From Mesostigma viride (lineage: Eukaryota; Streptophyta; Mesostigmatophyceae; Mesostigmatales; Mesostigmataceae), in the NCBI GenBank assembly GCA_009746045.1, contig RPFO01000156.1:64001-128000 (forward strand): DNA of 64,000 nt. The letters run 5' to 3'. Within the stretch, counting starts at the first letter, position 1. Each line of letters begins with the position of its first letter. The notes under the pieces were generated by a model. It did no database searches. It saw nothing but the letters and a program-made list of their open reading frames with translations, and was not told where the DNA came from. This document shows, piece by piece, positions 1 to 13,300 of this stretch. The position numbers and the translations under genes are program-made.

Positions 1-48
1 ACTTGTCGCATTATTCAACTCAATTCAATACTCTTGACTTAATCTTAC

Positions 49-3000
49 ATCGATCAGAAAGTCGACCGAGTTCATGTGCGCGTACTTCCACTTGAGCAAC
101 TCCTGCGACGTGCGCGGCACGTAACACTCATCCCACCCCTGGGCGGCCGCCAGGTGGCACGGAGGGAGCGGGCACGAGGGGATCGGGGAACAAGGGGGCA
201 ATCCATTACAATGGCATCGGTGTTGTCAAGTCGTAGCAAGGGCGTCGCGCGCGATCACTCTGTACACTTTCTGACTCCATGAATATCTACTACACATGCT
301 ACTACACTAGTATATCTTACATGCTACTACACTAGTATATCTTATAGAGAGATTCCAGTATTCGCCGAGGAGAGAGATAAGAGCAGGCAGCCTATCAAGG
401 TGGGGAGAGCAAATTAGGGACGAGACAACGCGGGGTGGCTTTAGGGCGCACAAGGGAATGCACCGGATGCCGCCGGCCCGGGGAATTACAGCCATCTGCG
501 TAGAGTTTACAGCTTTAAATAATATTAAGGCTTAGCTCTCCCTCGGCACACCAAGCCGATGGCATGCCTGGAAAACATCCTGCCCACGCAGAACAGGCCG
601 GGCGATGCCCACGCAGAAACATACCCTGACTAGAACAGCGGAAAACAAACCTTCCCAGCGCACTTGCGAGAGGTGGCATGGGGGTGCAACCGCGGGAGGG
701 ACAACAAGGGTAGACCCGCCTCCTTACGCCTTCTTACTTAGCTTTGTGAGCGTGCGTGGGACTAGTTTAGAGCTTCTTGACTATCATCAAATAAAGAGGC
801 AAAAACAAAAGCATAGGCCCATGTTGGGAACCGTGGCGTTGAAGGAGGCTCTGGATACTGGAATATGATGGCTTTAGTTGGACTCCGATAGTTTAGAGCG
901 GCCAAAGGGGGCCGCTTCGGTCCGATTCCAACTGTAGGGTAGAGTTGTTGTTGTTGTTGTTGTTGTTGGTATGCAACTAGGATTAGAACGCAGGGCATCT
1001 GGCAGAGTTTTGGTGTGCAGACACGCGGGGTGCGAGGCCAAGCCGCATACATAGAACTGGCAACCATGCACATCTGCAAGATGAGCGCATCAGGTACCAA
1101 CAATAGATAGTAGGATGACCCTATAATAGTAGCCACTATTACAGTGACCGTGCAGGTGACCGTTATAGAACTGGCGACTGTGCCCACCTGGAAGATGAGC
1201 CCGTCGGCCTCATGAGGCAGCGAGGGGATGAAGTCACGGAGGATCTTCTCCGTGTGGGCGAGCGGGTAGAAGTCCTTGCGCCGCACCTGGGGAGGGGGCA
1301 AGGGCAGATGATCCCGGGTTTAGGGGGCAGGGTCATGATGGGGCATGGCATGGCGAGAATGACGTGTCACATGAGGGGAAAGGGCCGGGGGCATGATGAG
1401 TCGCGACCTGGGGAGTGACGGGGAGGACAGGAGAGAGGGAAGGCGACGGGGAGGACAGGAGAGGGGGAAGGCGACGGGGAGGACAGGAGAGAGGGAAGGC
1501 GACGGGGAGGACAGGAGAGGGGGAAGGCGATGGGGAGGACAGGAGGGGGGGAAGGAGACGGGGAGGACAGGAGGGATGGAAGGCGACGGGGAGGACATGA
1601 GAGAGGGAAGGCGATGGGGAGGACAGGAGAGGGGGAAGGCGATGGGGAGGACAGGAGAGGGGGAAGGAGACGGGGAGGACAGGAGGGATGGAAGGCGACG
1701 GGGAGGACAGGAGAGGGGGAAGGAGACGGGGATAATCGGACACTTGGGGCATGGCGTGGCATGGCATGGCAGGGCGGGGCATGGGATGGTGACCTGCGTG
1801 GGCAAAGCACCGTTGCAGGGGCCAGAAATACAGAGGCAGGAAATGCACGCAAAGGAAGGGTTCCATATGCCCACTCCAACTAGGCATAGTTGGCCATGGT
1901 CCGGATTCTTCCAGATCAGATTTCTTGCCTGCTCTGGTCGTCTCTTTGATAGTTGTAAGGTCCCCATTTCTTACAGGGTACTGGCCCTAGGGGCGGGTAT
2001 ACAGTCCACACACATGGCAAGGGGCAAAGAGCACATGGCAAGGGCGCTGCGTGCTCGCACTTCGCTTGGCCACGGTTGAGGGTATCCCTTTATTAAGATT
2101 GCCCCATCCTGCAAAGGTAGCTATCCTGGATATATCACAAAGGCTAACATACACCACGCAAGTAAGAGCGCCCCCACCCACCCGGCACGACTCGGCACAG
2201 TACTCGTATCCGTCTAGGGTCGTTGTACTTGTTAGAAACGATAGTTAGGGGGCGACAACCCACCCGGCATGGCTTGACGATGTTGCCGGTATCCATCCTG
2301 TAGCGTGCCCATCGTTTCCATACTATTATATAAAGTATTATTGTACTACTAGTTGTTAAGGGCGCGCCCACCCACCCGGCACGGCTCGGCGTCGTAGTCG
2401 TACCGCGTCTCCACCGCGTCCTGCTTGCGGGGCATGATGACCTCGTCCAGGATCATTTGCCAACGCTTGCTGAAGGGGAGCTGTAGTAAGGGAGGATGGG
2501 AAGGGGCGGTAGGGGGGTGGGTGGGGTGGGGAAAAGGGGAGACAGAGAGGGGGCGGGAGAAAGGGGGAGGAAAGGGGGAGGAAAGGGGGAGGAAAGGGGG
2601 AGGAAAGGGGGAGGAAAGGGGGAGGAAAGGCGGAGGAAAGGGGGAGGAAAGGGGGGAAATGTAAGGGGCGCCGGGTTGAGGTTATAATCAGTGGCAAGGG
2701 GAAAGAAAGAATGACCTCTGCCTTGACCGATCGAACGGTCCATTTGACACATTAAGCAACAATTGCCTGGCCCATGCAGCTGGCTCACAGCAGAGGCACT
2801 CCGGCACAAGTCACTACCCTAGGTTCATGCGTGCATGCATGGCATGAAAAAGGCAAAGGAAAGTAAGGCCCTCGGATGTGCCTGACCGCTTATCAGAAGT
2901 GCCAGAGCATGCTCTTGCCATGTGAAGTGATAAATATCTCTCTTTTAATAATAGCCATAGTAATAAACCTGTACGGTCAACACTCGAGCCGCCTTGATTA

Positions 3001-6000
3001 GCTGGACCGTGTCTGTCCATCATAATGCCAGGCCACAGCACCGGCGCAAGCACTACCAACTTGCTTACGCCCAAGATACCATTCAGGCCCCATGCCCCAT
3101 GCATCGTCCAGCCCCCATGCCCCCATGCATGGGACCCCGCTTTTCCATCAGCCTCCCTTCCATCCCTCGTTCAGCTTTTCACCACACAGGCCCCCATGCA
3201 TTCCCCACATCAACCCCATCAAGTCCATTACTCCACTCACCCCCTACCCCCACCCCCACACCACACCTTGACGATCTGCCCCTTGACCCATTCTTTCAAC
3301 TCTGTCTTTGATTTGACGAACACCCCACTCACGTTCACGATGGGCTCCATGTTGAGCATCATCATGTCGTAGATGAGGTAGCGGCGCTCGAGCTTGCCGC
3401 TGGCATCCACCTTGTCGAGGACCATCTCACCGTCCAGCAGCGTGTAGTGGTGGTGGGCGGCGGGGTCGCCTTCCCGCAGCTGGTGGCATCGACAGCCCAG
3501 AGCCAGAGTGTCAGGGACAAGTAATTATAGATGCCTTCAAAATGTTTGAAAATCCGGCGGCCAGTAAAATGGGTGCCAGGCAGTGCTCCATTATCAGCAA
3601 ACTTGCCACGGCCAGAGAGTGCCAAATGAGAGTACTCATTGTATAACCTTTAGCAGTAGCTTTAGTAGTAGTAGCTTTTGCACGTGTCACAGCCCATGGT
3701 GGAGTGCGAGACGGTATGCGGACAGCCCCATGGCCAGCGTGTCAGAGAAAAGCGATATTCATGATTGCAGTCACTAAGTTTGTCGACCGCCGGGCCAGAG
3801 AGTGAGAGAAAAGAGCACGAATTGCGGGAGAGGGGCGTTCATGGTGGAAATATTTGATAACGCACGGCCAGTGGGCCAGGCAGCGTAGGACATACCCACG
3901 GCCAGAGAAGGGAAGCCAGAAAAAAACAGGTAACCGTATTAAACTATGTGTGACAACCCATTGCCAAAGGGTGCCAGACAAAACAAGATATACTCTATTT
4001 AAATAAACAATCTATTTATACTAATATTCCTGGCTCTCACAAGTCTCCCTTTGTGTTAGAAAAAAAGGGCCGGTTTGATCCACATGGCAGCGCACCAAGT
4101 ATTGCCAACAGTCCTGACCTCAAACCTTAAATGGCAGAATAGTCTTTCTGAAGGTGTAGTCTCCCCCTTCGCCCCCCACCTACCCCCCACCCTCATTTTC
4201 TGTTTCATTTTCTGTTTCTGTTCCCCCCCCCCCTTCGCCCCCCCTACCCCCCCCCTCATTTTCTGTTTCATTTTCTGTTTCTATTCCCCCCCCCCCCCCT
4301 TCACGACTTAGACAAAATTGACTAGTCAAAGAGAGACAACTGGCAGTCATCCAACGCAAGAGAGAGAAACCGAGCACGTAGCAAAGAAGGCGTCGGTAGA
4401 CCCACCTTGTGTCAGGGGAGCTTCAACCAAACGGGACATGGCAGGGACCATGTTACTATCAGCCAGGCGAATGTACAAAGAAGGCACCAATCAACCCACC
4501 TTGCGGCGAGGGAATCGCAGCTGCATGCGCCGGAAGGTAAATGTGCGGTCGATGACATACGCTCCGTCATTGGTGATCAGCAGCATGTAGCGCGTGCCGT
4601 CCGCCTTCCAGGTCACGTAGTAGTACTTACTGCTGATGTGCTCCCAGAAGTTCTGGCTGGGGGGTTTGGACGGGGCGCGCACCAAGTTAGTGAATAGGAA
4701 ACATTGGTCAGTTGTAAACGTACCAGATTGGTGCAATGTCATCCAGCGAGGGCACAATGTACAGTAGATTTATTGAAGACAGCCCCCCCCCGCCCCAAGG
4801 GGAACAAAACAACAGAGTACAAGAGAGAAGCATATGTCGGCATGACGGGTGTCCTTGTGCCTCACACAGAGCATATATAACATCCCTCGGTACTACATTA
4901 TACTTAATTCATGTGATGTGGAGAATGCCGGGTGCTTGCCCGGGACGCTAGGCCACGCTGCTGTAGTGCGAGTAGCGAATGCATGTAAGAGCCATGACTT
5001 CATACTGCAACGCCATATGGATGGCCTTCAGGAGGCTGGTCATCACTCGGTCCCCTGGAAGGGTAGCTTGGAGAGGGCAGGGGGCCAACAGCCTGCTGCT
5101 GTGTTGCTTCAAGTCACCAACTCAAGCCAAGGATGGAGAAGGTCCGGGAGAAGGGAGGGGTAAGGGTAGGTAAACTTGGACAGGCAGAAGGAAACGAAGT
5201 AAGGCGGAAATGTGCAGTACTTGCAGGACTACGAGGCGATACCAGCCATGGAGGCGTGGGTGGGTCTAGTTGGCAACCATGCAGGCAGAACCATGAGACG
5301 CCCTCGATGACACAAACCCACTCACTTGTCCAGCGACACAGGCTGCGACCCCGGGAAGTTGAGTTGCTTCGCTTGACGCGGGTTGGATAGCGCCTGTGGG
5401 GAGAGCACCTGCGCAGAAGCAAAGCCCCCATAAATACCTATTGATACCAGTTGAGTGAGTGGCTGTTTGCGTGAGTCAGCAAGAAGCAGCGGGCCACAGA
5501 ATGGGAAAGGCTTCTGATCGGGTTCTGACCTAGTGTAGCACATCGGTCAGCTGCAAAACTAGCCACCATCCACTTAACCCAAGATGATGTGACCTGCTCT
5601 GTTCCTTATGCTTGGCCTGCCTCCCTAGTCCCTCCCTAGCCCAGTGTAAAAAGATTCGGTGAATAATTCGGAAGATTCGGAGTTCCGGGTCTTCAGCCGA
5701 ATCTTTTCTGAGGTGGGAGATTCGGTCCGCCGGCCGCGCCGCGCCGGCTTACCCGCAAGCTCCAGAGCGCTGCCTGCTCAGACGGTTGCCATGTGGCGGT
5801 AGGCAGTGACCGAGCAGCCGACATGCATACCCAATTTTTCCTGCCGTACATGGCGACGGCATGTAAAATCATGCTAGTGATTGTGTTATTTGCAAGCGCA
5901 GGAAGTAGCCAGCTTAGATATGGATATCTACATATTCATAAGTCAACTGGGAATGGATGATTTAAGTTAGAAATTGGCAATATGACGCGGTTGGTAAGCG

Positions 6001-7313
6001 CATCCTATATCACGTCCAGATTTTTCAGCTGCAATGTCTCCGTGCAGCTACCGCTTGCTGGTCAGATTGTTTAGTTTCTTCAACACAAGGTCTTTGGGTA
6101 TAGATTCTTCTGAGCTGCCGTAAAATGTCGATGCCTTTTAGAAGAAGCAAACTGTTTTATCGAAGCAGGTGGCCGGAGTTTTTTTGTTTATAGGCAGTGC
6201 AGCTTTGTCCACGGGTCCTGCCTGCTCCAGAGCCGCGGCAACGGTCGCTGCTGCGCGCAAGGGAAGCTTCGTTAAGCTGGGAATGAACTTTAGATAGCGT
6301 GATTTGCAAGTAGGACTGCCATGCAGGGCACGTTCATGGGAAGCTAGCTGAGCACAGCCTCCAGGGCGAGGGGCCACATGCATGGCTGGCTGCAGCTGGA
6401 TCGCGGCTTAAGATCAGACAATAATGCAAACCAGCGCAGCCCCTTAAAAAGCTGGCCATGCAGGCATCGATTGACGAGAAGCAGCAGAAGAAAAACACGA
6501 GCAGCCCATGATGATGAGAAGCTGGTCAAGGAAGTGGCATGCTTTCCATAGTGGTGGCTGTGGCTATGACAATATTTGATGGCCTTATGTTAGGGCATCG
6601 GTTCTTTTCGTTTATCTTTGCATCCCCATTTGCAGGAACCTGTACTTTCTGTTCAACTTTACTTTGAGATTATGCACAGATTAGACATGGTACATGTGGA
6701 TGACTTTACGAGGGGTGACCTGCTATGCCCTGTGCAAGGTAAATATTGCATGACTTGTTTAAATTGTGTAGGCATATCATGCATTATCATTACAACATCA
6801 CATAGGACTTTTTATAATCACTAACCACGTGAAAATGGCATGGAAATGAGGGTACCGAATAATTCCCGAATATTTTCCGAATTATTCGAAGGTGTCCCAA
6901 ATCCCACCGAATCCTGAATCTTGCAGTCCGAATATTTTTACACTGCCCTCCTCCCTCCCTCCCTCCCTCCCTCCCTCCCTCCCTCCCTCCCTCCCTCCCT
7001 CCTCCCTCCCTCCCTCCTCCCTCCCTCCCTCCCTCCCTCCCTCCCTCCCTCCCTCCCTCCCTCCCTCCCTCCCTCCCTCCCTCCCTTCCTCCCTCCCTGG
7101 TGGTCCAGCGGGATGGGCCTACCCTCGCCCCCCCCCTTCCTACTGATACTGCCACCCCATTAGACATACCCCCAACCCCCAGGAGACAATCTTCTGCAGC
7201 TCCAGCTGGTGGTCCAGCGGGATGGGGCTGCCCAGCACATCATCGATGGTCATCTTGGGAGGCTCCGTGGGCACGGCTGCCGCTGCCTCGGCCTCTGCGG
7301 CTGCTTTGGCCTC
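49..7313 (-). CDS. RNGTT: Capping enzyme exons 8-14: guanylyltransferase (nucleotidyltransferase) domain
   Basis: Exon 8 has an Ala/Glu-rich linker and the plant-type MTIDDVLGSPIP. Exon 9 gives FPGSQPVSLD. Exon 10 (4656-4500) contains motif I, WKADGTRYMLL, with the GMP-accepting Lys near residue 391. Exon 11 (3479-3333) has motif III LLDGEMVLD and motif IIIa RRYLIYDMMMLN. Exon 12 (2480-2376) has KRWQMILDEVIMPR. Exon 13 (1286-1188) has motif IV HEADGLIFQ. Exon 14 (138-49) has motif V LLKWKYAHMNSVDF and ends at a GTAAGA donor. Motif VI and the OB fold must lie left of position 1. Resemblance to land-plant capping enzymes is closer than to yeast. Confidence 0.93.
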
Positions 7314-10300
7314 CTGTTGACGTCAGTGTGCATGAGTCGTGTCCACAGGCATGTGTGCGATAGTTGACATCTCGCCATGCATGAAAGCTATGCACGCCAG
7401 TGTGCATAGGAAACATCGCGCCATGTGTGAGGCATGTGCATGTAGGCATGAATGGGGTGGCATGCAGACATAAATGGGAAACCACACCGACATGCGGTCC
7501 AAATGACCGGCAACATACTCAACCTTTACTTTATCATCCCCCCCCCCCCCCCCCCACGCGCGGGCCTCCTCTCCTCCACAAGCACAATGCACGCTCCTCA
7601 CAAGGATATGCTTCACCATGCAGCCCCCATAACCCGCTCTGAACGGATGACCTGGTTGCCTAGCTAACGGCCGCAAAATCGTTGACTAATTAATCACAAG
7701 ACGAGGAACTTGGAATAGTCACTCACTACCAGGAACCTGAAATAACCACCCCGCTGACCAGTGGTCCCACCTTATCAATCATAAGCGGGGGCAACAGCTT
7801 CTATAGCCCTATACCAGATGCCACCGTGTCAAAGTGCTGATGCAACAGCAGTCCCGCGTTGTAATCACAGATAAGGGCAACCGCTGTATTGACCCTGCGG
7901 TATATGCCACCCTACCAAAGGGTCAACCCATTCCATCGCATCTTTAATGCTACCAGGCCTCCATACTTGTCACGGTCCATTGATGCCGTATTTACCACTG
8001 CCCACGATGCCAAATTTAGCATTGCCCATGATGCCGTATTTACCACTGCCCACGATGCCATATTTACCACTGCCCATGATGCCATATTTACCACTGCCCA
8101 TGATGCCATATTTACCACTGCCCATGATGCCATATTTACCACTGCCCATGATGCCATATTTACCATTGCCCATGATGCCATAACTACCATTACAAATAAT
8201 TTCAGTAGTTCATTATCCTTCAGTGCTTACAACTGATGAATCATCCATCAACAGCCACCCACTGCTGCCTCCAGCATGTGCCTCCAGCATGTCATATGTG
8301 CAGTAGTATTCACAGTTCAACTGCAGTCACACCCACAGTTCAAGTGCAGTTGTACCCACAGTTCAAGCCCAATCATACCCACAGTTCAAGGGCAATCATA
8401 CCCACAGTTCAAGTGCAGCCCCATCGACTCTGCTTACTCGCTAACGATCCATGAGCCACCCATATCGGCCTGCGTACTTCAACATCGCCCATCCTTCCAC
8501 AAACATCTAGTCCACGATCCAAGAGCCCATCACCCATCATTCCACCGTCCATCAACAACAACCACAACGGCCTCCAGCAACTTGTGCAGTACTCCCTACT
8601 TGACCATGTCCATTCGTCCACGGTTCACCCGTCCACAATCATTTTGCCCAAGAACCAGGTTAGTCCACCATCCGTCACCAACCAGCCACCGCGGCCTCCC
8701 GCACGTTCTGTGTATCCACAGTTCAGGTGCAGTCATACCCGCAATAGTCTCTTGTCCATAATACATGCGCAGCCACCCACCGCCGCCTCCAACACGTCCT
8801 CGGGGCCGTCACCCACTTCCACCTCTGGCGGTTTCCACGCCGGCAGCGTGGGAACCGGCACTGTGCGGAACTTGGTCTCGTTCGCGAGCCGGTAGAGCTC
8901 CGACAGGTAGTCCTCCTTGTAGATGCCGTCAGGGCGCGCCCTTGCAAACGCCTGGACGGCCTGGAGTGGGTTGGATGGGTGTGGGTTGGATGGGTGCGGG
9001 TGGATGGATCCAGCGTGCGCCCGGTTGGGAGGCTTCAGCAGGTGGATGGAGTGGGGAGGACGCTAATGCATGGAAGCCCTCACGCAAAATGGAAGCCCTT
9101 AACGGAATCAGAAAGACATTTTGACTGGCGCCCCGGCGTTGCCTTACCGTTCCATGAGTCGATAATGACCCTGAGTACCCACCCCCACCCCCTTCCCCCC
9201 GACCTCAACTGGATCGTTAGACCATCCATGAGACCATCCACTGAGAAGTCCAAGTGCTTGGGCGACACTTGGTCACTCGGTCCATGGGCATACTGGTTAA
9301 GTTGGACACCTGTTGCATCGGTCGGGGTCGCCGGGTCGGCCCCGTGTTCTATTGGTCTACGGGGCCCCTTGTCCAGTTCATCTAAGCAGTGCGTTGGGGA
9401 AAAGCTCGCAACGTAGAAGAACGTAAGGGAAACAATAGTGCGCCGAGGAGTGGCCATAGCATGATCTTCCAAGTCCAGTCAAAAGCATCCACAATGACTG
9501 GATTCCCTGCACATGTGAACCTGTTATAACTCCTCTGGCGCTGTTGCCACCCTCTATACACCCCGGGTCCCCTCCCCTCCCCTCCCCTCCCTCCCCTCCC
9601 CTCCCTCCCCTCCCCTCCCCTCCCCCTCCCTCCCCTCCCCTCCCGTCCCCTCCCCTCCCCTCCCTCCCCTCCCCTCCCCTCCCCTCCCCTCCCCTCCCCT
9701 CCCCTCCCCTCCCCTCCCCTCCGCACACGTCACACCTTCCCCCCCTCCCCCCCCTCCCCACACCCAACCTTCCCTCCACCCCTCTCCACATCACCGTCAC
9801 TCACCTCCTCGCACAGCATGGCCTTGGCACGCATGAGGTAGTTGACGATCATATACCCAGTGCGGTTGAAGCCGTGCGTGCAGTGGACCAGCACGTATTT
9901 CGGCAACAGGCCACCTCCGCCGCCCTCGCGCCGCTCCCCTTGCTGCAGCTGCTTCTGGAAGAAAGAGCACACCTGCCCACCGGCACGATGACAACCAGGG
10001 GGGGAGGGGGGGCTGTGATGGGTTAATTAAGCCCGCTTGCTTTAGCGGGGTTGAGTTAATGGGGAGTGCTTTCATAAGATAATTGGCCATAGTAGGGTGG
10101 GATAATAGGGCTTGCGTTGAAACTAAGCTGGCTTGCCTACATGAGGTTGAATAAGGAAGGCCGCTTTGACGAGTGTAGGTTAATTTAACCAGTTTGCCAC
10201 AGTGAGGTGGAGTAGAAACGATCACAAGTCTTGCCATCACCCTTCATGGGGTCGCCTTTATGGTCCCCAGCCCTCACTCTGGCCACCTTAACTCCATGGT

Positions 10301-13300
10301 CCAAAGTGCTTAAAAGACTACCTTCAACCTTTATGGCAACTTTTCCTGTCCCATCCAGTCCCATACACCACTATCCTGTCTCTTCCCACTCTCACACTCC
10401 TGCGCATCACCTCGAACCATACATAATCAACGGCCCAAAGCAGTCAACAGACTGTCTTCAAGCTTCATGGCCGTCCCAATGTTGTCCGATGGACCATTCG
10501 TATACGGTCAGCCCTCCCAGCGCCCCCCCCCCCCCCCCCCCCCCACCCCCCACCCCCCCCACCCCACCCCCCCCACCCCACCCCACCGCACCGCCCACCG
10601 CCCCCCCCCCCCCCCCCAACTTTGGGAGGGACCCAGCGGGCTTGGGGCCAGGGGGGTATATTATATTCTAGCCCCTTGTGGCACTTGGGATCATCCTGGA
10701 TCTACTAGGAATATACTTTATGTTTATTCCTAGTTTGTTTAGATACTACACTAGTACAGTAGTATTATTTTGCCCTGCCCTAGACCCTGTCGAAGTGGGA
10801 CGGGAGGTGCCAGCCGGGTGTCAATCTCTGACAGCCCCTGTCACCAGAAAGGTGATGGGGGCCTTTATACATTGGGACCACCATGGCAGAGCCTATTTCT
10901 ACCCTGGTTATATGGGATTATAAACCAGCCAATCGGAGGGGGACACGTAGCAGTCTGCCGGGTATCAAGGGGTGGGTGGGGGGCCAGGGGGGTAAATTAT
11001 TCAATAAATTCAATCATTTATATATCCCCACCCCTTGGAAGATAGCCAGGGAGGAGGTGTTTATGAGGGGCTGAGCCGATGTTTTGCCTGGGTCTCCCCC
11101 AGGTAGTGAGAAAGGCTGCTCAGGGGTTCATTAATATTATTCAGGGACCCTGTCAGGAGCTTCTGGGACCCTAACAGGGCGTTGGGTTAGGTAAATGATG
11201 CCCCACCCCTCACCCCCACCCCACCCACCGTACCTCGAAGAAAAACTCGTTCACGTTCTCCTCCGTCGGCGTTGCGTCGCGTCCCTTGCAGGCGATCTGG
11301 CGGCAGCACCCAGGCACAACCAGTGACGCAAACACGGCCTGGCCATCAGACAAATCCACCTCGTGAAAGAGGTATGCAGATGTAGATCCAAGTGCTCAGA
11401 CCCTTTGCAACCTGGAAGGTAAGTTACAACTAGACTCTTCGTGAAGACATAACAAACCTCTTCAATGAGGCGAAGCGGTCCCTTCACGACACCCGTCATG
11501 ACAACAACAATAGCCATCCGCGCTGCCACGGCCCCCTTGCACTGCCTGCACTTGCCACGTCAACTACTGGCCTGGACTTGGCACACATCCTACCCTAAAA
11601 CACGCCTGCAGCTGGGACACTCACCCCACTCAGCACCTCAACATGGCCACACTAACTGGCACACTACATACCTTAACGTGCCGCACGCTGAGCTTGCTCC
11701 ATTCCTTCACGTTGTAGTAGCGCCGGGTGTTCGTGAGGTCAACCACCAGGCCCAGCTGGGGGAAGAGAGCGGGCGAGGACAGGGAGGAGCGGCGGGAGGG
11801 AAATACTGGGACCATGCATGAGGCTCAATCACAAGGCCATAAATGGAGGAGAGGGGCCATACGGGGGGGAAAGGGGGAAGAAAGGGTAGGAGGCGGGGAG
11901 AGGACCCTGCGTGAGGTTTGATCACAAGGCCCAGCTGGGGGGAGGGAAAGGGGGATGGAAAGGGCAGCAGAAATGGTAGAGGCGGGGAGAGAAAGCAAGA
12001 GGAGCATGAGTGAGATTGACCACCAGGCGCAGCCGGACAAAAGGCGATGGAGGGTAGGGTGGGGTGGGGTGGGGTGGGGCGGAAGAAAGGGGAATAACCT
12101 GGCAGAAGCACATGTGGCAGCCCAGAATGTTTAGACTCGACCACGTGTGGCAGCCCAGAACTTTTAGACTCAACCAGTACAGCGTCTTCTGGGTGAGGAC
12201 TCTGGGCTGCCACAAGCATTGCACTTGACGGCAAGCAGCTCCCTCATGAAACCAGGCAGCTTCATGATCACTGAGGCATATCTATAAAAGTACTAAGGGA
12301 AATATTACACGGCTCTAATCGATAGGCAAGCCTGTACATCCAACAAGTAGGGCCATGCCCAGGGACAAAAAAAAAGCCGATACTTACACTATCTTGAAAA
12401 AGGGTACTGTCCACGCAGCATGGGGAAAGAAAGGAACAAGAACCGGGCGAACTGGGGGGAGAAAGGGACAATAAAGGGGCAAGGAAAGGGGTGGCAAGGG
12501 GACAAACGCTGACCTCTTGGTGGCGCTTCTTGAGCTTCTCCACCACTTCTGCCGGCGAGAAGGTCGTCCCCGTGGCCAGCTTGTGCGTGAAGTTGGAGCC
12601 CAGGGGCACCTTGCAGGGTATCAGGCCCTCGAGGGGCTCCCCCATCTGGGGGCAGGCCACCCAGCCTGGAACAGAGCGCCCCGGTGGTCGAGCACACAAA
12701 CCGCATCGGGCACATGAATCATGCGACACGTGGAGGTCAGCCTGGCCCAGCGAGGCAGGTGCTCGAGCGGAACTTGGACACGAGAAATCGGTCTTTAGCT
12801 TGTTCCTCACAAGGGCGCCAGCAGCGAGTGGGGTGGATGGGAACCCGACCCATGGACACATGACGGAGCGAGTGGGGTGGATGGGAACCCGACCCATGGA
12901 CACATGACGGAGCGAGTGGGGTGGATGGGAACCCGACCCATGGACACATGACGGAGCGAGTGGGGTGGATGGGAACCCGACCCATGGACACATGACGGAG
13001 CGAGTGGGGTGGATGGGAACCCGACCCATGGACACATGACGCAGCGAGTGGGGTGGATGGGAACCCGACCCATGGACACATGACGCAGCGAGTGGGGTGG
13101 ATGGGAACCCTACCCATGGACACATGACGGAGCGAGTGGGGTGGATGGGAACCCGACCCATGGACACATGACGCAGCGAGTGGGGTGGATGGGAACCCGA
13201 CCCATGGACACATGACGCAGCGAGTGGGGTGGATGGGAACCCGACCCATGGACACATGGCGGAGCGAGTGGGGTGGATGGGAACCCTACCCATGGACACA

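Noticed and set aside
3220-3243. A further exon-border copy for capping exon 11 (GTGAGTGG repeated 92 bp away)
   Set aside because: Only the donor octamer and a few intron bases match; the exon side does not, so it is too short to count.
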